Assembly (NCBI RefSeq): GCF_030272615.1
Contig: NC_081413.1
Coordinates: 551,765,136 to 551,829,135, forward strand
Direction: 5' to 3'
Length of the DNA stretch: 64,000 bases
DNA from: Cryptomeria japonica
Taxonomy: Eukaryota > Streptophyta > Pinopsida > Cupressales > Cupressaceae
Shown here: piece by piece, positions 34,868 to 46,372 of the stretch
How the letters are laid out: every line of letters begins with the position of its first letter
How positions within the stretch are numbered: position 1 is the stretch's first letter
Program-made: the position numbers and the translations under genes
Notes under the pieces: generated by a model
What the model was told of the DNA's origin: nothing
Database searches by the model: none
What the model saw: only the letters and a program-made list of their open reading frames with translations

Positions 34868-34999
34868 AGGCAGGCCAATGTCACATGTCACTGGGAAGCG
34901 AACGCGGCCAACTCCCATGAGGTCATTTGCCTTTAGCTCCAGTAACCCATAATCAAGATCAGCAGTTTCCCTCAACCTTTTTCGCAATGCAATTGACAT
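34868..34999 (-). pseudogene. probable first coding exon of the minus-strand gene
   Basis: The minus strand has ATG at 34999-34997 followed by SIALRKRLRETADLDYGLLE and KANDLMGVGRVRFPV, ending at a consensus donor (CCT|GTAAG, GT at 34867-34866). The composition is good and the frame has no stop. It is an unidentified domain. Together with the pieces down to 31.4 or 29.5 kb it forms a gene of at least five exons. Confidence 0.55.
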
Positions 35000-35345
35000 G
35001 ATTGAGCTGAAACATAAAAAAAATGCAATTCATATTCTTCACACTATCAATAACACCACACATTCACCACAAATGACACAACCAACACACGACTGGTTAT
35101 GCCCACATTCCAATACAAAGTCAGCATGTTGCTATGTTATGTACAACCCAGCTAATGGTTTAGCCATAAACTATCCATGATATTCCACTCTAGAACATAT
35201 TTCATTGCAATTGCAATGAACTAATGACTATGATCCATTGCCAACGCTATTAAAAAGGCTTCGTGTGTTCTCTCCATCCAAAATACAACACAAAAACTAG
35301 ACTTTCTTAAGGATTGATAAAGAAGGATACAAAAGATGCTTAACA

Positions 35346-35460
35346 AATCTGTTGTCTATTCTGGCTCCAAAACGGACCTTTCCTACAACGTGTTACCAAC
35401 AAGTTAGTCAATCGCAACCGCTAATTGCAAAATTGATGTTGTAAAACGAGTGTGCAACAA
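35346..35460 (+). repeat. GGCTCCAAAA / GTTAGTCAATCGCAACC module
   Basis: TCTATTCTGGCTCCAAAACG, then TTTCCTACAACGTG and AGTTAGTCAATCGCAACCGC, then AATTGCAAAATTGATG: the same order and orientation as 20070-20190 and 18631-18758. The palindromic end is decayed. Confidence 0.8.
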
Positions 35461-36569
35461 TCAAGATGGTCAATCTATGTCAGAGAATACACAGGGATTC
35501 ATTACCATTAACAAAGTCTTTGACGATAATTAATGGGTACAGAGACCTCCAATTCATTTTTTGAAAGACACAAGTCTTTTGAAACGAGTGTCTATTCTAA
35601 AGCTTCCATCTCTTTGTTGACATGGGAATATTATTATTTATTAAAAATGTAGTCTTAAGTTATGAAAAGAAAAAAGAAAAAAACACTCTGAAGGATAGAC
35701 ACGTGAGGAGTTCATCGTGCCAACCCGAGACATATGAAACAGAATCCCAAATCACATTTCAAATCGGATTTGGATCATCAAACACATGTACTTCTCAAAC
35801 ATCACGAACATCAATAATCTAGAAATACAAATACACTAGGATGAACATTAACACTCTCATGCAAATCAATAGAATATATACAAATTTATAACACATAGTT
35901 TGCAAGAATTAGGATTTCTGGTTCATATATTCAACACTGGTTTCATGACTCAAAGATCCATAAATAACAATCATACTATGTTCAGGTTCAAAAATTATAT
36001 CTTATTGTCTAATATGGTGCATCTATAGCATATAATATAAGACATCAACCAATTGCATTGTTCATTTTCATTATTATCAAATTCAGTAAAAGTAAGGACA
36101 TTAATATTACATGATCAAGAACTGAAATTTATACATACATTTGTATTGCATAAAAAAATTATATACAACAAACTATAGATATAACAAGCATCTTTCAAAA
36201 AGTTGCACAAGCCCAAAGATTATTAACAAGGGGACATTACAGTGCAAGTAGTATTAAACAAGGGAGAGAGAGCAACAACCTAGGAATGTTTGGACGTTTG
36301 CCGGGGGACTACTCAATAGTCCTTGAAAATCAACAACCTAAATGGATAACTAATGTTACTAGTAGTCTACATTGGGAAGTACATGCATTTCAAAAGACAT
36401 AAAAGGAACCTACATGTTCATATATGAAAATGTAGTTTAACATTCAATATAAACTACCACTAAGTAATTTATATCACCTAAATTATATATGTCCATTTGC
36501 CATAGTACCAGAGCTATGCCAAAGTTGTCTATATCAACCACCTATTTTCGTACTGTTGTTGTACGCTCA

Positions 36570-36900
36570 AGGATAGACGCCTCTATTCTGACTCAAAATC
36601 AACGCTATGGTCCGACTAACACGTAGCTTAGTCACACGTTTTGCACTATATTTTATATTCAACGGATGCAATTGGATAACATGTCATTGACACACAGTAC
36701 CATTTGTCTATTCTCGATCCTTGTTATTGACTAACTCCATCTCCTATTGTAAATTGCATCACGTGTTAGCCTTTGGCTTTACCGTTGTTAGTTGCATCAA
36801 ATCACAACCCATACATGAACAATGGTCTGAGAGGTTGTGTCTCTTCTGGTTCCAAAATAGACAAATCGTACAGACTAACAACGTTGTGCTAGACAGAAGC
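36570..36900 (+). repeat. decayed copies of the GGCTCCAAAA module
   Basis: CTCTATTCTGACTCAAAATC with GACTAACACGTAGCTTAGTC nearby (36573-36635), and GTGTCTCTTCTGGTTCCAAA at about 36836. Both are in plus orientation and partly scrambled. No gene is supported between 35.5 and 39.3 kb. Confidence 0.6.
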
Positions 36901-37496
36901 AGCCATCAAATGCAAAACCTACGATTAAAAGCCTTCCACAAACATGGGGTGTTAGTCCCCCCATTCTGTTTTTTGCAGCCACAATAGAGGCGTCCCACTG
37001 CGAGAGTAACTTGAGTTTCGTGCTAGTGTTTTCTCTGACAAAAGTACCAAGTTTTGCAGCCCACAACCTCTTCTTCCTTCCGGGATACCCTCCGAACGCG
37101 ATTCCTTCATTCGCAAGCTTTTAATGTGCATGTTATGCACAATAAACCGGCGGTAACGATGAAGCATGCTACAACCATCCTCCGACATGTCCACATAATT
37201 TTGCGTGGGCACCGAGGACTGAAACCGAGAACTCGACAACAAATCCACATCACATACCATGGGTCGAAGCACCACAAGAAGTTGGCATGGTATGCATGTC
37301 TTGGAAATGTATGTCGATGCATGTTGTTGGTACGATACGTCCACTGTCGAGCTACAATAGACATAGCCTCCCACATATATTTGCATATATGTTTATTCTA
37401 CACTTTTCGAGTGTGATTAGGTGCTTCCAACTTGTGTCATGTCTATTTAGTCTTCAAAATGAGATTGTAACAATGACATGAATCGACATACATGAC

Positions 37497-37530
37497 ACAC
37501 GTCTATTTTGGCTCCAAAAAGGACATATCG
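37497..37530 (+). repeat. GGCTCCAAAA core
   Basis: CGTCTATTTTGGCTCCAAAA followed by AGGACATATCGTACC, the best-preserved isolated core. A truncated core (TCTATTTTGGCTCA) lies at about 37912. Confidence 0.7.
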
Positions 37531-38064
37531 TACCAATGACATGCATCAACATACATGTCCGAGAATAAATATATATGCAAATACAAGTGGCAGGCACCTA
37601 ATAGTTACATGAAAGACAAAGTGAGGTAAAATGTTTTGTTTTAAATTGAGCTTCTTTTACGTGGCCTTGACCTCATTTACATGTTATGGTTTGCCTTTTG
37701 ATGAAAATAGACTCCTCAAAATCAGGTTGTTGACTGGTTGATGCAACCATTCCTTGACTGTGTGTGACCTGCTCTTGTTTAGGAGTTGATCTGTTGTTTG
37801 TTTGATGATAGAAAACATGGCGCCTTTTTTATTTGCCTAACGTGGAAAAAGTAAGACCAATGCACGAACGAAAACATTATTGTTGAAGGACTCCTTGTTG
37901 AAGCAACCTCCATCTATTTTGGCTCATTGTTGAAGGGGGATTTATGGGATTGTAGGTTTTCTTTTTTTATCTAATGAGAATAATGGAAACAAAGCATAAT
38001 ATTTCCATAGTTTCTTTTATCTATGTTTTATTCTTTCGTTTTATTCTATATTGCAGTAGACATG

Positions 38065-38089
38065 TTTGTGTGTGTGTGTGTGTGTGTGT
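38065..38089 (+). repeat. (GT)n microsatellite
   Basis: An uninterrupted GT run, followed by CTCTCT and a second short GT/GC run to about 38120. Confidence 0.95.
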
Positions 38090-39257
38090 CTCTCTGAGTG
38101 TGCACGCGCGTGTGTGTGTATTGCTTCATATTGACATATATATACTAACACACACCAAAACACAAACAAACAATACAAACCCTGATGGTTTTCAACAAAA
38201 TCCCAAAAATCAGCCCTCAACAATGAGCCGTCAACAATCAAACAGGGAACCTTGGTATCTTGACACGACCATGCTGCAAAATGATGCCTAATTTTCACAG
38301 ATAGAACACAAAATGTCATAGGAAATAAAAAAAATTTATTGAATGTCTTAGGGTTTCAAATTACCGCAGCCGCCTAAGCCTCCACCCAAATCGTTGTCCT
38401 CTTGACACCTCCCAAGGGCACACTCACAACCACCTCTATGATACAAAAATGATATAAAAATTTACAATTTCAAACACAGGGTTGACGAAGGAATCATAAA
38501 ATTATTTTTATTTGTTAGGGTTTGAATTTACTGATGCCGCCATAACCCTACACAACAATCTTCAATCGTACCACCCCATGTACGCTACGATACCTCCTCC
38601 CTGCACATGAAAAAAACCCGTGTGTTAACAGGCGATAACAATAGGACTAACAATATACCTAGAAAACTTGCGTTATGCATGCGGTCGGCTTTTCTCCTCC
38701 CCTTTAGAGCCACACATATTTTGAGAATGCATACCTATAACTACAATTGAAGCGCAGCTCCTTCGCTCAGTGATTCAACCGGGGACATGAATTTACACGG
38801 TCGAATATTTTGTTTCACCTCCACCAATGTGTTCTGCATGCAGCTACCAAACAAAATATATTTTCAATTTTTACGAAATTGAGTTTTCATTCAAAATTTT
38901 TTAAAAAAATTAATTGAAATTTTTGCCCATAACACGTGCATGCCGATGTTAGTTGACTCGTGGATGCAATAAAGCGGGTTACCCAAAAAAATGGCTGCGT
39001 GGCCATTCAAAATAAATAAAATCAAAATTGGCGGTCACCGAAAATGTAAACCGCTTGCCCGACAGTATGTTAACTGCCTCGCCCGATGTAACCATCACAT
39101 CACGGTGACAACAAGCTTTTCCGTCAAACGCAAAATGACAACATCATCCACGTCATCGCAGCCGCGAATTCCTCCATGTCATCTGTGGGTCCCAGGAACG
39201 TCGCTCTCATGGACTTGCCGTACTTGAATGGTATGCCTTTGGCATCATATAGAGGCA

Positions 39258-39290
39258 TGCCGTTTTGGAGCCAGAATAGCTACAGCTTGA
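39258..39290 (-). repeat. GGCTCCAAAA core, inverted orientation
   Basis: CCGTTTTGGAGCCAGAATAG is the reverse complement of the cores at 28.7, 35.4 and 37.5 kb, and the only inverted one right of 20 kb. It could mark the far edge of the mosaic. Confidence 0.65.
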
Positions 39291-42200
39291 TGCGATCGCT
39301 AATGTCCAACTAGGCCATTCCAAGCTGTTGACAATAAATGATGTACTCAGACATTAAATTTATGCATTTGGTAAAGTTGAAGAATTATATTAAATTTTTT
39401 AAATCAAAGTAAAAAATCAATTTTTTTACCCATTATAATTCCTATTAGCCAATAGAACAATAAATAAATAATTTTATTTAATTCATTTGAATATGCATAA
39501 TTATTAAAATTATTCAATTGTATATAAATCATTTAAATTCTTAAATTTGATTGATCAATTGAAAAAAGAAAATGTACCCAATGGATGCATAAATATCCAG
39601 CCATGCAGGAACTAAAAAAATAGCTAAATGTTTGTTTTGTAAGGTTTCTTTAGGTTAACGACAACTGGGCATTTAGAGACACAGTTTGGGCGAACACAAA
39701 AGAAAAGAAAAATAATTAAGTAGACTATCAAGGAAGAAAAAAAGGCATACCAGAAGTCCATAAACAGTAAGTAGATTGAAGTGCAGAGAGGTCATGAGAG
39801 TTGTAGAGCTTGGATGTTATTCTGCCTGATTGCAGCCTCCCAAGAACCGTGTTAAGCCTCCCGTGCTTCCAAAATACTTTGTATCATAATGTGGAGTAAA
39901 CAGCTTGCATATAACACATTTTCAAAAATAAATTTATGCAAACAATCCCGTTAGTTTGATTGGCTAAGCGAAAATTAATTAATAACAGTTTAAATGTTAC
40001 TGCCGTTATAGTTTTCTGGCAGAACTAATAAAGATTGATTATCTTTCTAATTTATAAGTTTTGTTTTAGTTGTGTTTTGATTCTTATAAAAGGATATCAT
40101 TTCTTTATTGAAACTTTTTTTACACAAACAACATCATTTTGTAAATGGTCTATTAATTGATCCCTTGCATTGCACAAATGCATGCAAAAAAAAAGATCAA
40201 TTTTATTTTTAAAAACAGGTTGTGTATCTCAAATGAAAGATGTCTAATTAAAAAAATCAACATGTAATTGTTTTACAATAATTTCAACTTAAGCAAATGT
40301 AAAATTTCAAAAATATATTAAAAAACTAAAGTTGTAGCCCTTATGCAAAAATAGGAAACTTTGAAAAAAAAAATAGGAGATTTATTTTTTGCTAAAAAAA
40401 TTATACACAACATAATATAAAAAAATAAATTAAATACCTCATCTATCAATTATTTCATAGAAGTGACATCCTAATTGCAATATTATTGTAGCTCAATTGA
40501 TAAGAAATTAAAAAATTGCATTTACTTTAGAGGTGAGAATTTGAAAATATTAAATGCTTTATAATAAAAAAGTTAAAATCATTTTATCACACATACAAAA
40601 CATATAAGCATAAAAAATTAGTTGCTTCTCCAACATTTCCAATTTGATGTAAAAATGGGTTCAACAAGGTGAAGGCTCAATTTGAGCCTAGATTAATGTG
40701 GGGCCAAGCAAGTGTTATGGTATTGCCCATTAAACATTAGAAGATATAAAAATAATTCTCTTCTCTTTGTAAATTGATTGGCCAATTTTTTTTTTCTCTA
40801 TTTTCAAATGAAAAATTAAAAAAATCACTAACAAAAATATAAGCTACCAATCAGAAAACAAGAAAAAGAGAGAAAAATGTAAATTTAAAAAATAAAATGA
40901 TTTCAAACTATAGCTTATCTCATTTCTTATGTTTAGTGCACAAATTCCAATACAGATTAATTGCAAAAAAAAGTACATTGAAAACATAAGTCTATCTTCA
41001 ATCAAACTTAGCACAATGATTAGGCTCAAGCTAACTTTGCACTTAAACTTACAATCAACAAACCACAAAAAGTATGAAGGGATTCATCACATATCATTGC
41101 ATTTCTCCATTAAAATCAATGAGCTTCAACTAAATTTGAGAAGTAACAAGAAACCATGCAACATGTAGAAATTACACATAGAATGCATTTGATTCGTATG
41201 TCTTAAATGTTTCTCAATTATTATTATCGATTTTGTTGGTTCCCAAATCAACAGATTGTAAAACCCTAAGACTATGCCAAATTCTATTATCAGGTTTCAC
41301 AAGTGATCTAGCCAATGAACAAGAATCAACCTAAGGGTTGGTGTATTTTGCTCTTTAAGCTTTGCTATGCCTAGGTGGGTGTACCTCTATCATCAACAAT
41401 TATTTACTTCTCATGAAATAAACAATGTCAATAAAGCAGATTGTGATCCTCATACAAATTGTAAGGAATATATGATTAATGTTTTCAATTAGATAACCCT
41501 TCCCTAATCTATTTCATTTTGGCATGAGGACTTGAAATAGATAATCAAAATATCAATCTAACTCCTACCTCTACTACTAAAATTATTGCTAAAATATGAG
41601 ATAAATAATATATTTATTGAGGGTTTTTGAATAACTTTTCAAAAAAATGGCGAGTACAAGGAGCAAGGAAATTAGGTAGGAAGGAGATCTTGAAGGAAAG
41701 TCATGGAACAAGGTGGAGGAGGTAGAGTTTCTAAACAATAGCCATGACAAGAATGGAGCAAAGAGACATATTCCATAATGAGTCTATGAAAATGGAAGGT
41801 GGGTGGGTTGGTGCTCATAACAACATTCTTAATAAAAGAGGGTTCATACAAGTCAATATAAACTATAAATCTATCTACTTCTATTTAAACAAATATTTAT
41901 AATATAGAATAAATGTGTACTGAAGGCTAAAATGGTTCTCTTGTTTTCCTAGGAGGGGTCATCACTAATGAAATAGATAAAATTGAGGTGGAAGGAGATT
42001 GAACCATAGTTGTTAATGTTATTAGACAAGGTTGCATGCGAAATTGGAAACTAAATGACTTATCCAAAAAAAATGAACCAACATAGATACAAAATAGGTT
42101 CAGTTTATAAAAACTAAATTAGGACTTTCATGCAAACCCAAATCTTGCAAATAATGAATAAGAACTCAATCTTAGATGATAAATACAATCCAATCAAACC

Positions 42201-42780
42201 CCAATTCCCCCTAATAACCACTTGAAATCAAATTGCGTAAATCAACTGAAAACAAACCGAGTAAAATAAATGTACTGCAACTTACTTTTAAGTGCCATAG
42301 AATAGAAAATCTGACCGGATTGAGCTAAGGGGTTCGATTGTAGGAGAGATATCTCTACGCCATGTAACTCAGCTTCCATAATTATATAGTATCATTAATG
42401 CAATGTTTGGTAAGATAGGTTACATTAATCATTAACCAACTAACACAATCATCTATCGAGCTTATTCCTTCGTTGTCTCTATTAGATTTTTATATAAATA
42501 TGTATGTATATATATCTATATCTTGTAGTGGGTGTACCACACAAGTATTTAGGTTATGGTTCTGTTGAACGATACAAGGCATGTCTTGCAGCTAAGGATT
42601 TTTTATAGGTTGACTATTTACTACTCTATGAATTTTTTTTGTAGCCAAGATGGATCCAGTTCACCTTGTTCTTTCTTCTTCAATGAACTATGTTGATTAC
42701 TAAATGTTTCAATTAACCTATTAGTTTGTGAACCTAACAAATAATTAAAAGTCTATAACTTAACCAAATTTACTACCATT
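39291..42780. other. AT-rich region without a gene
   Basis: Long A/T runs and no supported frame. It shows some LTR-like features but no paired repeats that I could find in the window. A low-complexity TATA/GTATAT stretch lies at about 42490-42520. Confidence 0.6.
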
Positions 42781-44060
42781 TGTTATGCCCTGCATGGTCC
42801 CCCTTATTTTTGTCTTTTTCTGTTTGTTTTCCTTTTTTATTTTAGTTTTTTCCTTGCCCACCTTAGGAGTTCAGGTTCCCAAAGCCTGGAGGTGACCTTT
42901 TGTTTGTTTTTGGTTCCTTGCTCGGAAGTTTAGGTTCCCAAGTTTATGAGTTTTCTTCTTTTTTTTTTTGGATCATCCCTTCGGAAGTCCGCATTTTCGG
43001 ACTCCCAAAGTGTTTGTTTGTCTTTGGAGTTACTAACCCTGGAGGTTTGGGTTTCCGAACTCCCGGGTTGGTTTTCTGTTTTGTTATTCCGGTATTCTGG
43101 GTCCTCAGGGTTCCGAGTTGGTCGCCTATGTTGCACTTCAGAAACTCAGGTTCCCGAAGTAGCATTTGATGTGGTGCTTGGTTAGGGGTATAAATATGGT
43201 AGGAGGTCATTTTGGAGCTCATTTGTGCACTTATTTTTCCGAATTTAGAGCTTTGACCTCACGATTTCACGTTCCCGCACGCCCGATCAAGCACTGTCTT
43301 CTTTTTTTCGTGCCTGGTAGGTGGATTTCTTGCCTTGCTCATTTATATTTGCATGTGCTTTTGGTTAGATTTCATTTTTATTTCTTAGATTTTTGCTTGT
43401 TTCGTTTGTTTTTATTTTAGTTTTCTGTTGTTTCCTAACCTCGAAATCTCGGATTCTCGAAGTTCCGGGTTAGGTCTTTTTCTCGTTGTTGTGTCATTTC
43501 GGAAATCCAAGTTCCCTAGTTCCCAAAACAACTATCATAGGGTTTTCTTTTGTTTGTTTGTTTCCCACCACTTTGGAAACTTAGGTCCCCAGGTTCCCAA
43601 AATGATGGTCTTGGTGGTTTTAGGTCTTAGGTCGAACTACTTCGAAACTCGAGTTTCCACGTTCCTAAATTAGTTTCTTTTTGCATGTCTGTTCAACTCG
43701 GAATCCTATAGTCCCAAGGTCTCGAGCTCTTTTATGATCCATCTTTGTAGTTTACCAGGACTTCAATTTTCTGAAGTTTCACGTTGCATTTTAGAGTCCC
43801 ACCCCGAAGTCCCGGGTTTTTTTTCATAGTCAGGGGTCTCACCACTTTGAAAACTTGAGTTCCTGAGTTCCCAAAGTGGTCTTTTTTTGTGCTTTTTGTG
43901 AGTTCGATATCCTGGGTCCCCAAGGTTCTGAGTTTGCTAGTTCTATTAGCGGTCTTAGCCCGTGACCTTGGACTCCCAGGTTTTCTTTGTGGTTTTTGTG
44001 TTTTCTCACCTCAAAACCTTGGGACCTCGGAGTCCCAAGGTGAGCTTTTTTTTCGCAAGG
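42781..44060 (+). repeat. leader or LTR-like region with degenerate TTCCCAAAG repeats
   Basis: Starts TGTTATGCCCTGCATGG, has a TATA-like GGTATAAATATGG at about 43188, and holds roughly fifteen degenerate units of the type CGGAAACTTAGGTTCCCAAG, many able to fold on themselves (CTTGGGAC...GTCCCAAG near 44010-44040). Units are separated by T/G-rich spacers. It directly precedes copy C and is probably the 5' LTR or untranslated leader of its element. No partner LTR was found. Confidence 0.55.
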
Positions 44061-44123
44061 TTTTCTCTTTGAATATTTTTTTATGTTTGTTTGGTTTGTT
44101 TTGTAGATTTAGCTATGTTTAAT

Positions 44124-45155
44124 GGAATCTTTCTGAAAGGCAAAAGATCTTGAGAAGCTGCCAGTCACCATGAAATATCAATACCAGGGGTGAACATATG
44201 CCTCCAAGCTGGAGGATGCCATCCAATTGGTAACAAACACAAAGATCAAGCACATAGAGCTTGAAGATATAGAGAGACAATTAGAGAAGCCAGGATTGAG
44301 TGCATAATACAGGCAGATTAAAAGATTTGGTCTGGTAGAGGCGACTATTTTCTTGCAGTTAGTGTAGGCATTGGAATTCATAATGCAAGTTGCACAATTT
44401 TACAATCCTGACACCAGACAGTGTGTAGATGTTGATGGGAAACCAGTGATTGATTTATCACCGAATATGTTGCCTTTGGTGTTCCAGATTCCCACTAGGA
44501 GAGAAACTTATTGGTCGAAGGGGAGGAAGATGGAGAAAGAGAATAGAATCAGAACATAAGCCAATGCAAGAAGAGAATGAATGAGGAATGGCTCAAGGAA
44601 GAGAGGAAAACAGGCTTAAAGGCAAATGAAAATTTGAGGTAGGATTTTAAAGAACCACAAAGGGATTTGATCATAATTCTTAGCAAGGCCTTCGACAAAC
44701 CTGCATGCCGACACTTCCATCCATGGATGTTCTTATTCATGTTAACTATTGTTGATGGACAACAATACTATAACTGGGCTCAAATTCTGTTAGATAACAT
44801 AAGAGACCAACTCAAAGAAGTACATAACATGAAGGATTTTTTTGTTACATCTTATGTTATTTGGGTTGCAACTAGATCAGGTCAATTTCCAGGGTTGCAA
44901 ACCGAGGGAAAACTGGGTGAAGAAGAAGGACATAAAGTCGTATGGGAATATTATACCCAATTGCTAGTGAAAGAATATAGGTTGCACTATAAGAGAATCA
45001 ATGACGCATTTTTGTTCCCTATCATTATAAAGTTAACAATTCACACTGGTTTTAGGATAAGCAAGGAGGCAATGGAGCTGGTAAAGAAGTAGGGGTGTTG
45101 GTTCATACAAAACTCCCCGATCTACCTATCTGAGAGTAAGTGGGTTCACTAGAGA
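44124..45155 (+). pseudogene. unknown long ORF family, copy C, N-terminal part
   Basis: The start ATG at 44124 is inferred from the decayed frame. The frame reads YASKLEDAIQLVTNTKIKHI, YRQIKRFGLVEATIFLQL, ALEFIMQVAQFYNPDTRQ and NMLPLVFQIPTRRE up to a TAA at 44557; after a frame change it reads FMLTIVDGQQYYNWAQILL, DQLKEVHN and RSGQFPGL, ending GSYKTPRSTYLRVSGFT in a third frame at the insertion site. Stops are TGA, TGA, TAA and TAG in the first half. The LTIVDGQQ...NWAQIL block matches copy D (LTVCDDKIQIDWVRLI). The fold and function are unknown; the pattern loosely recalls N-terminal domains annotated as 'putative plant transposon protein'. Confidence 0.7.
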
Positions 45156-46301
45156 TGTTGGCTTGATTCAATGATTTTTGTATTTGATGACTTTATGTGT
45201 TTTCATTGATGGCACACATGTGTTCTAATTGTCACAGTCATCTTTGTATACTAGTTAAGGTAAACCAATACTATTGAGTCATCATATTGTTAACTAGTAT
45301 CATATGTATGAAGAAGTCTAACCGATATGAAGATGTCTAAACCAATATATGTAGTTAAGACAATCGGTTTTGATCAGTTCCAAAGTTACTAGTTTGAGAT
45401 GTAGTAGACAAAGTCAAGGAGGCGTGTGGAGACAATCACCCAGAATGAATTCAAGTGAATCAGTCTATGACTTTGAAGCGGTCAACACTTAACTGGTATT
45501 GGTGTTCTAACCAGTTTCCCAGTTTGTGTGACAAGTTATCACTGGTTGTGATGTCTTACCATCGACTGACACGTTGGCAGTGATTTGCGTCATGTTAAGG
45601 AAGATTGTCTAGATTCATTGAACCTAGGAAATTGTGTCAAGGTTCAGGAGTCGACATGAAATCTAATAGCTATAAAAAGATATTGTGATGAGTTATTTCA
45701 TATACAAGATGCAAGTTATGTTATGAGTTGGAGAGGATGTGATTTGTTGAAGGTATTGTAGAGTATGTCGGTGATGCAATAATGTATGTGCAGAAAAGGA
45801 TCTAAATGAGCAGAAGGTGCTATTCTTAGATCATTCCCAATGTTGTTCTCTAACAACTACAACAGTAAAATCCCTTAATCGGGTAAGCTCTAACAAGCTT
45901 CATTGTATAAATCCTCTAACAAGGTGATTCATTAACCTAGATCTAAATCCTCCACCGAGGTTACCTTTAACTAGGTATAGATCCTAACAGGGATTGAGAT
46001 CTTTAACAGGATCCGCTCCTAACAGTGCATTTGTAGACCTTAACCAGTCAATTATCTATTTCTGTAGATAGTTAACTTGTGAGTTCCATCCCACTGTGGT
46101 TTTTCCCAGTTGGGTTTTCCATTTATAAATATTTGTGTTATGGTGAATGTTTTAATTGTGGTAAATGATTTTATAACACTTTGGATTACATGCAAAGTCA
46201 TTGGTAAATTGGTTAAGTGTTTTTACTGGTCTGCAATTAAAGTGTTACTATTTTTGTTTTCACTGATTCACCCCCACTCTCAGTGATTTATAAGTTTATC
46301 A
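45156..46301 (+). repeat. 5' LTR (1,146 bp)
   Basis: Begins TGTTGGCTTGATTC, ends AAGTTTATCA. It contains the shared core GTGGTTTTTCCCAGTTGGGT at about 46096, followed by a TATA box (TTTATAAATA, about 46122-46131). Confidence 0.93.
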
Positions 46302-46316
46302 ATTGGCATCAGAGCC
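46302..46316 (+). other. primer binding site
   Basis: ATTGGCATCAGAGCC directly after the LTR, one base from the standard copia ATTGGTATCAGAGCC (initiator tRNA-Met). Confidence 0.88.
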
Positions 46317-46372
46317 TAACTTCCTTAAGGATTAACCACTTGGAAGGAAACCCTAAAGCCATTATTGGGGAC

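Noticed and set aside
36721..37481. Dense overlapping frames on both strands
   Set aside because: Chance frames in a less AT-rich patch; no domain, no splice signals that join them.
38065..38120. GT-rich tract as a possible regulatory element
   Set aside because: Simple microsatellite without other support.
42900..44122. Several frames on both strands in the TTCCCAAAG region
   Set aside because: They follow the nucleotide repeat and its T-rich spacers, not a protein pattern.
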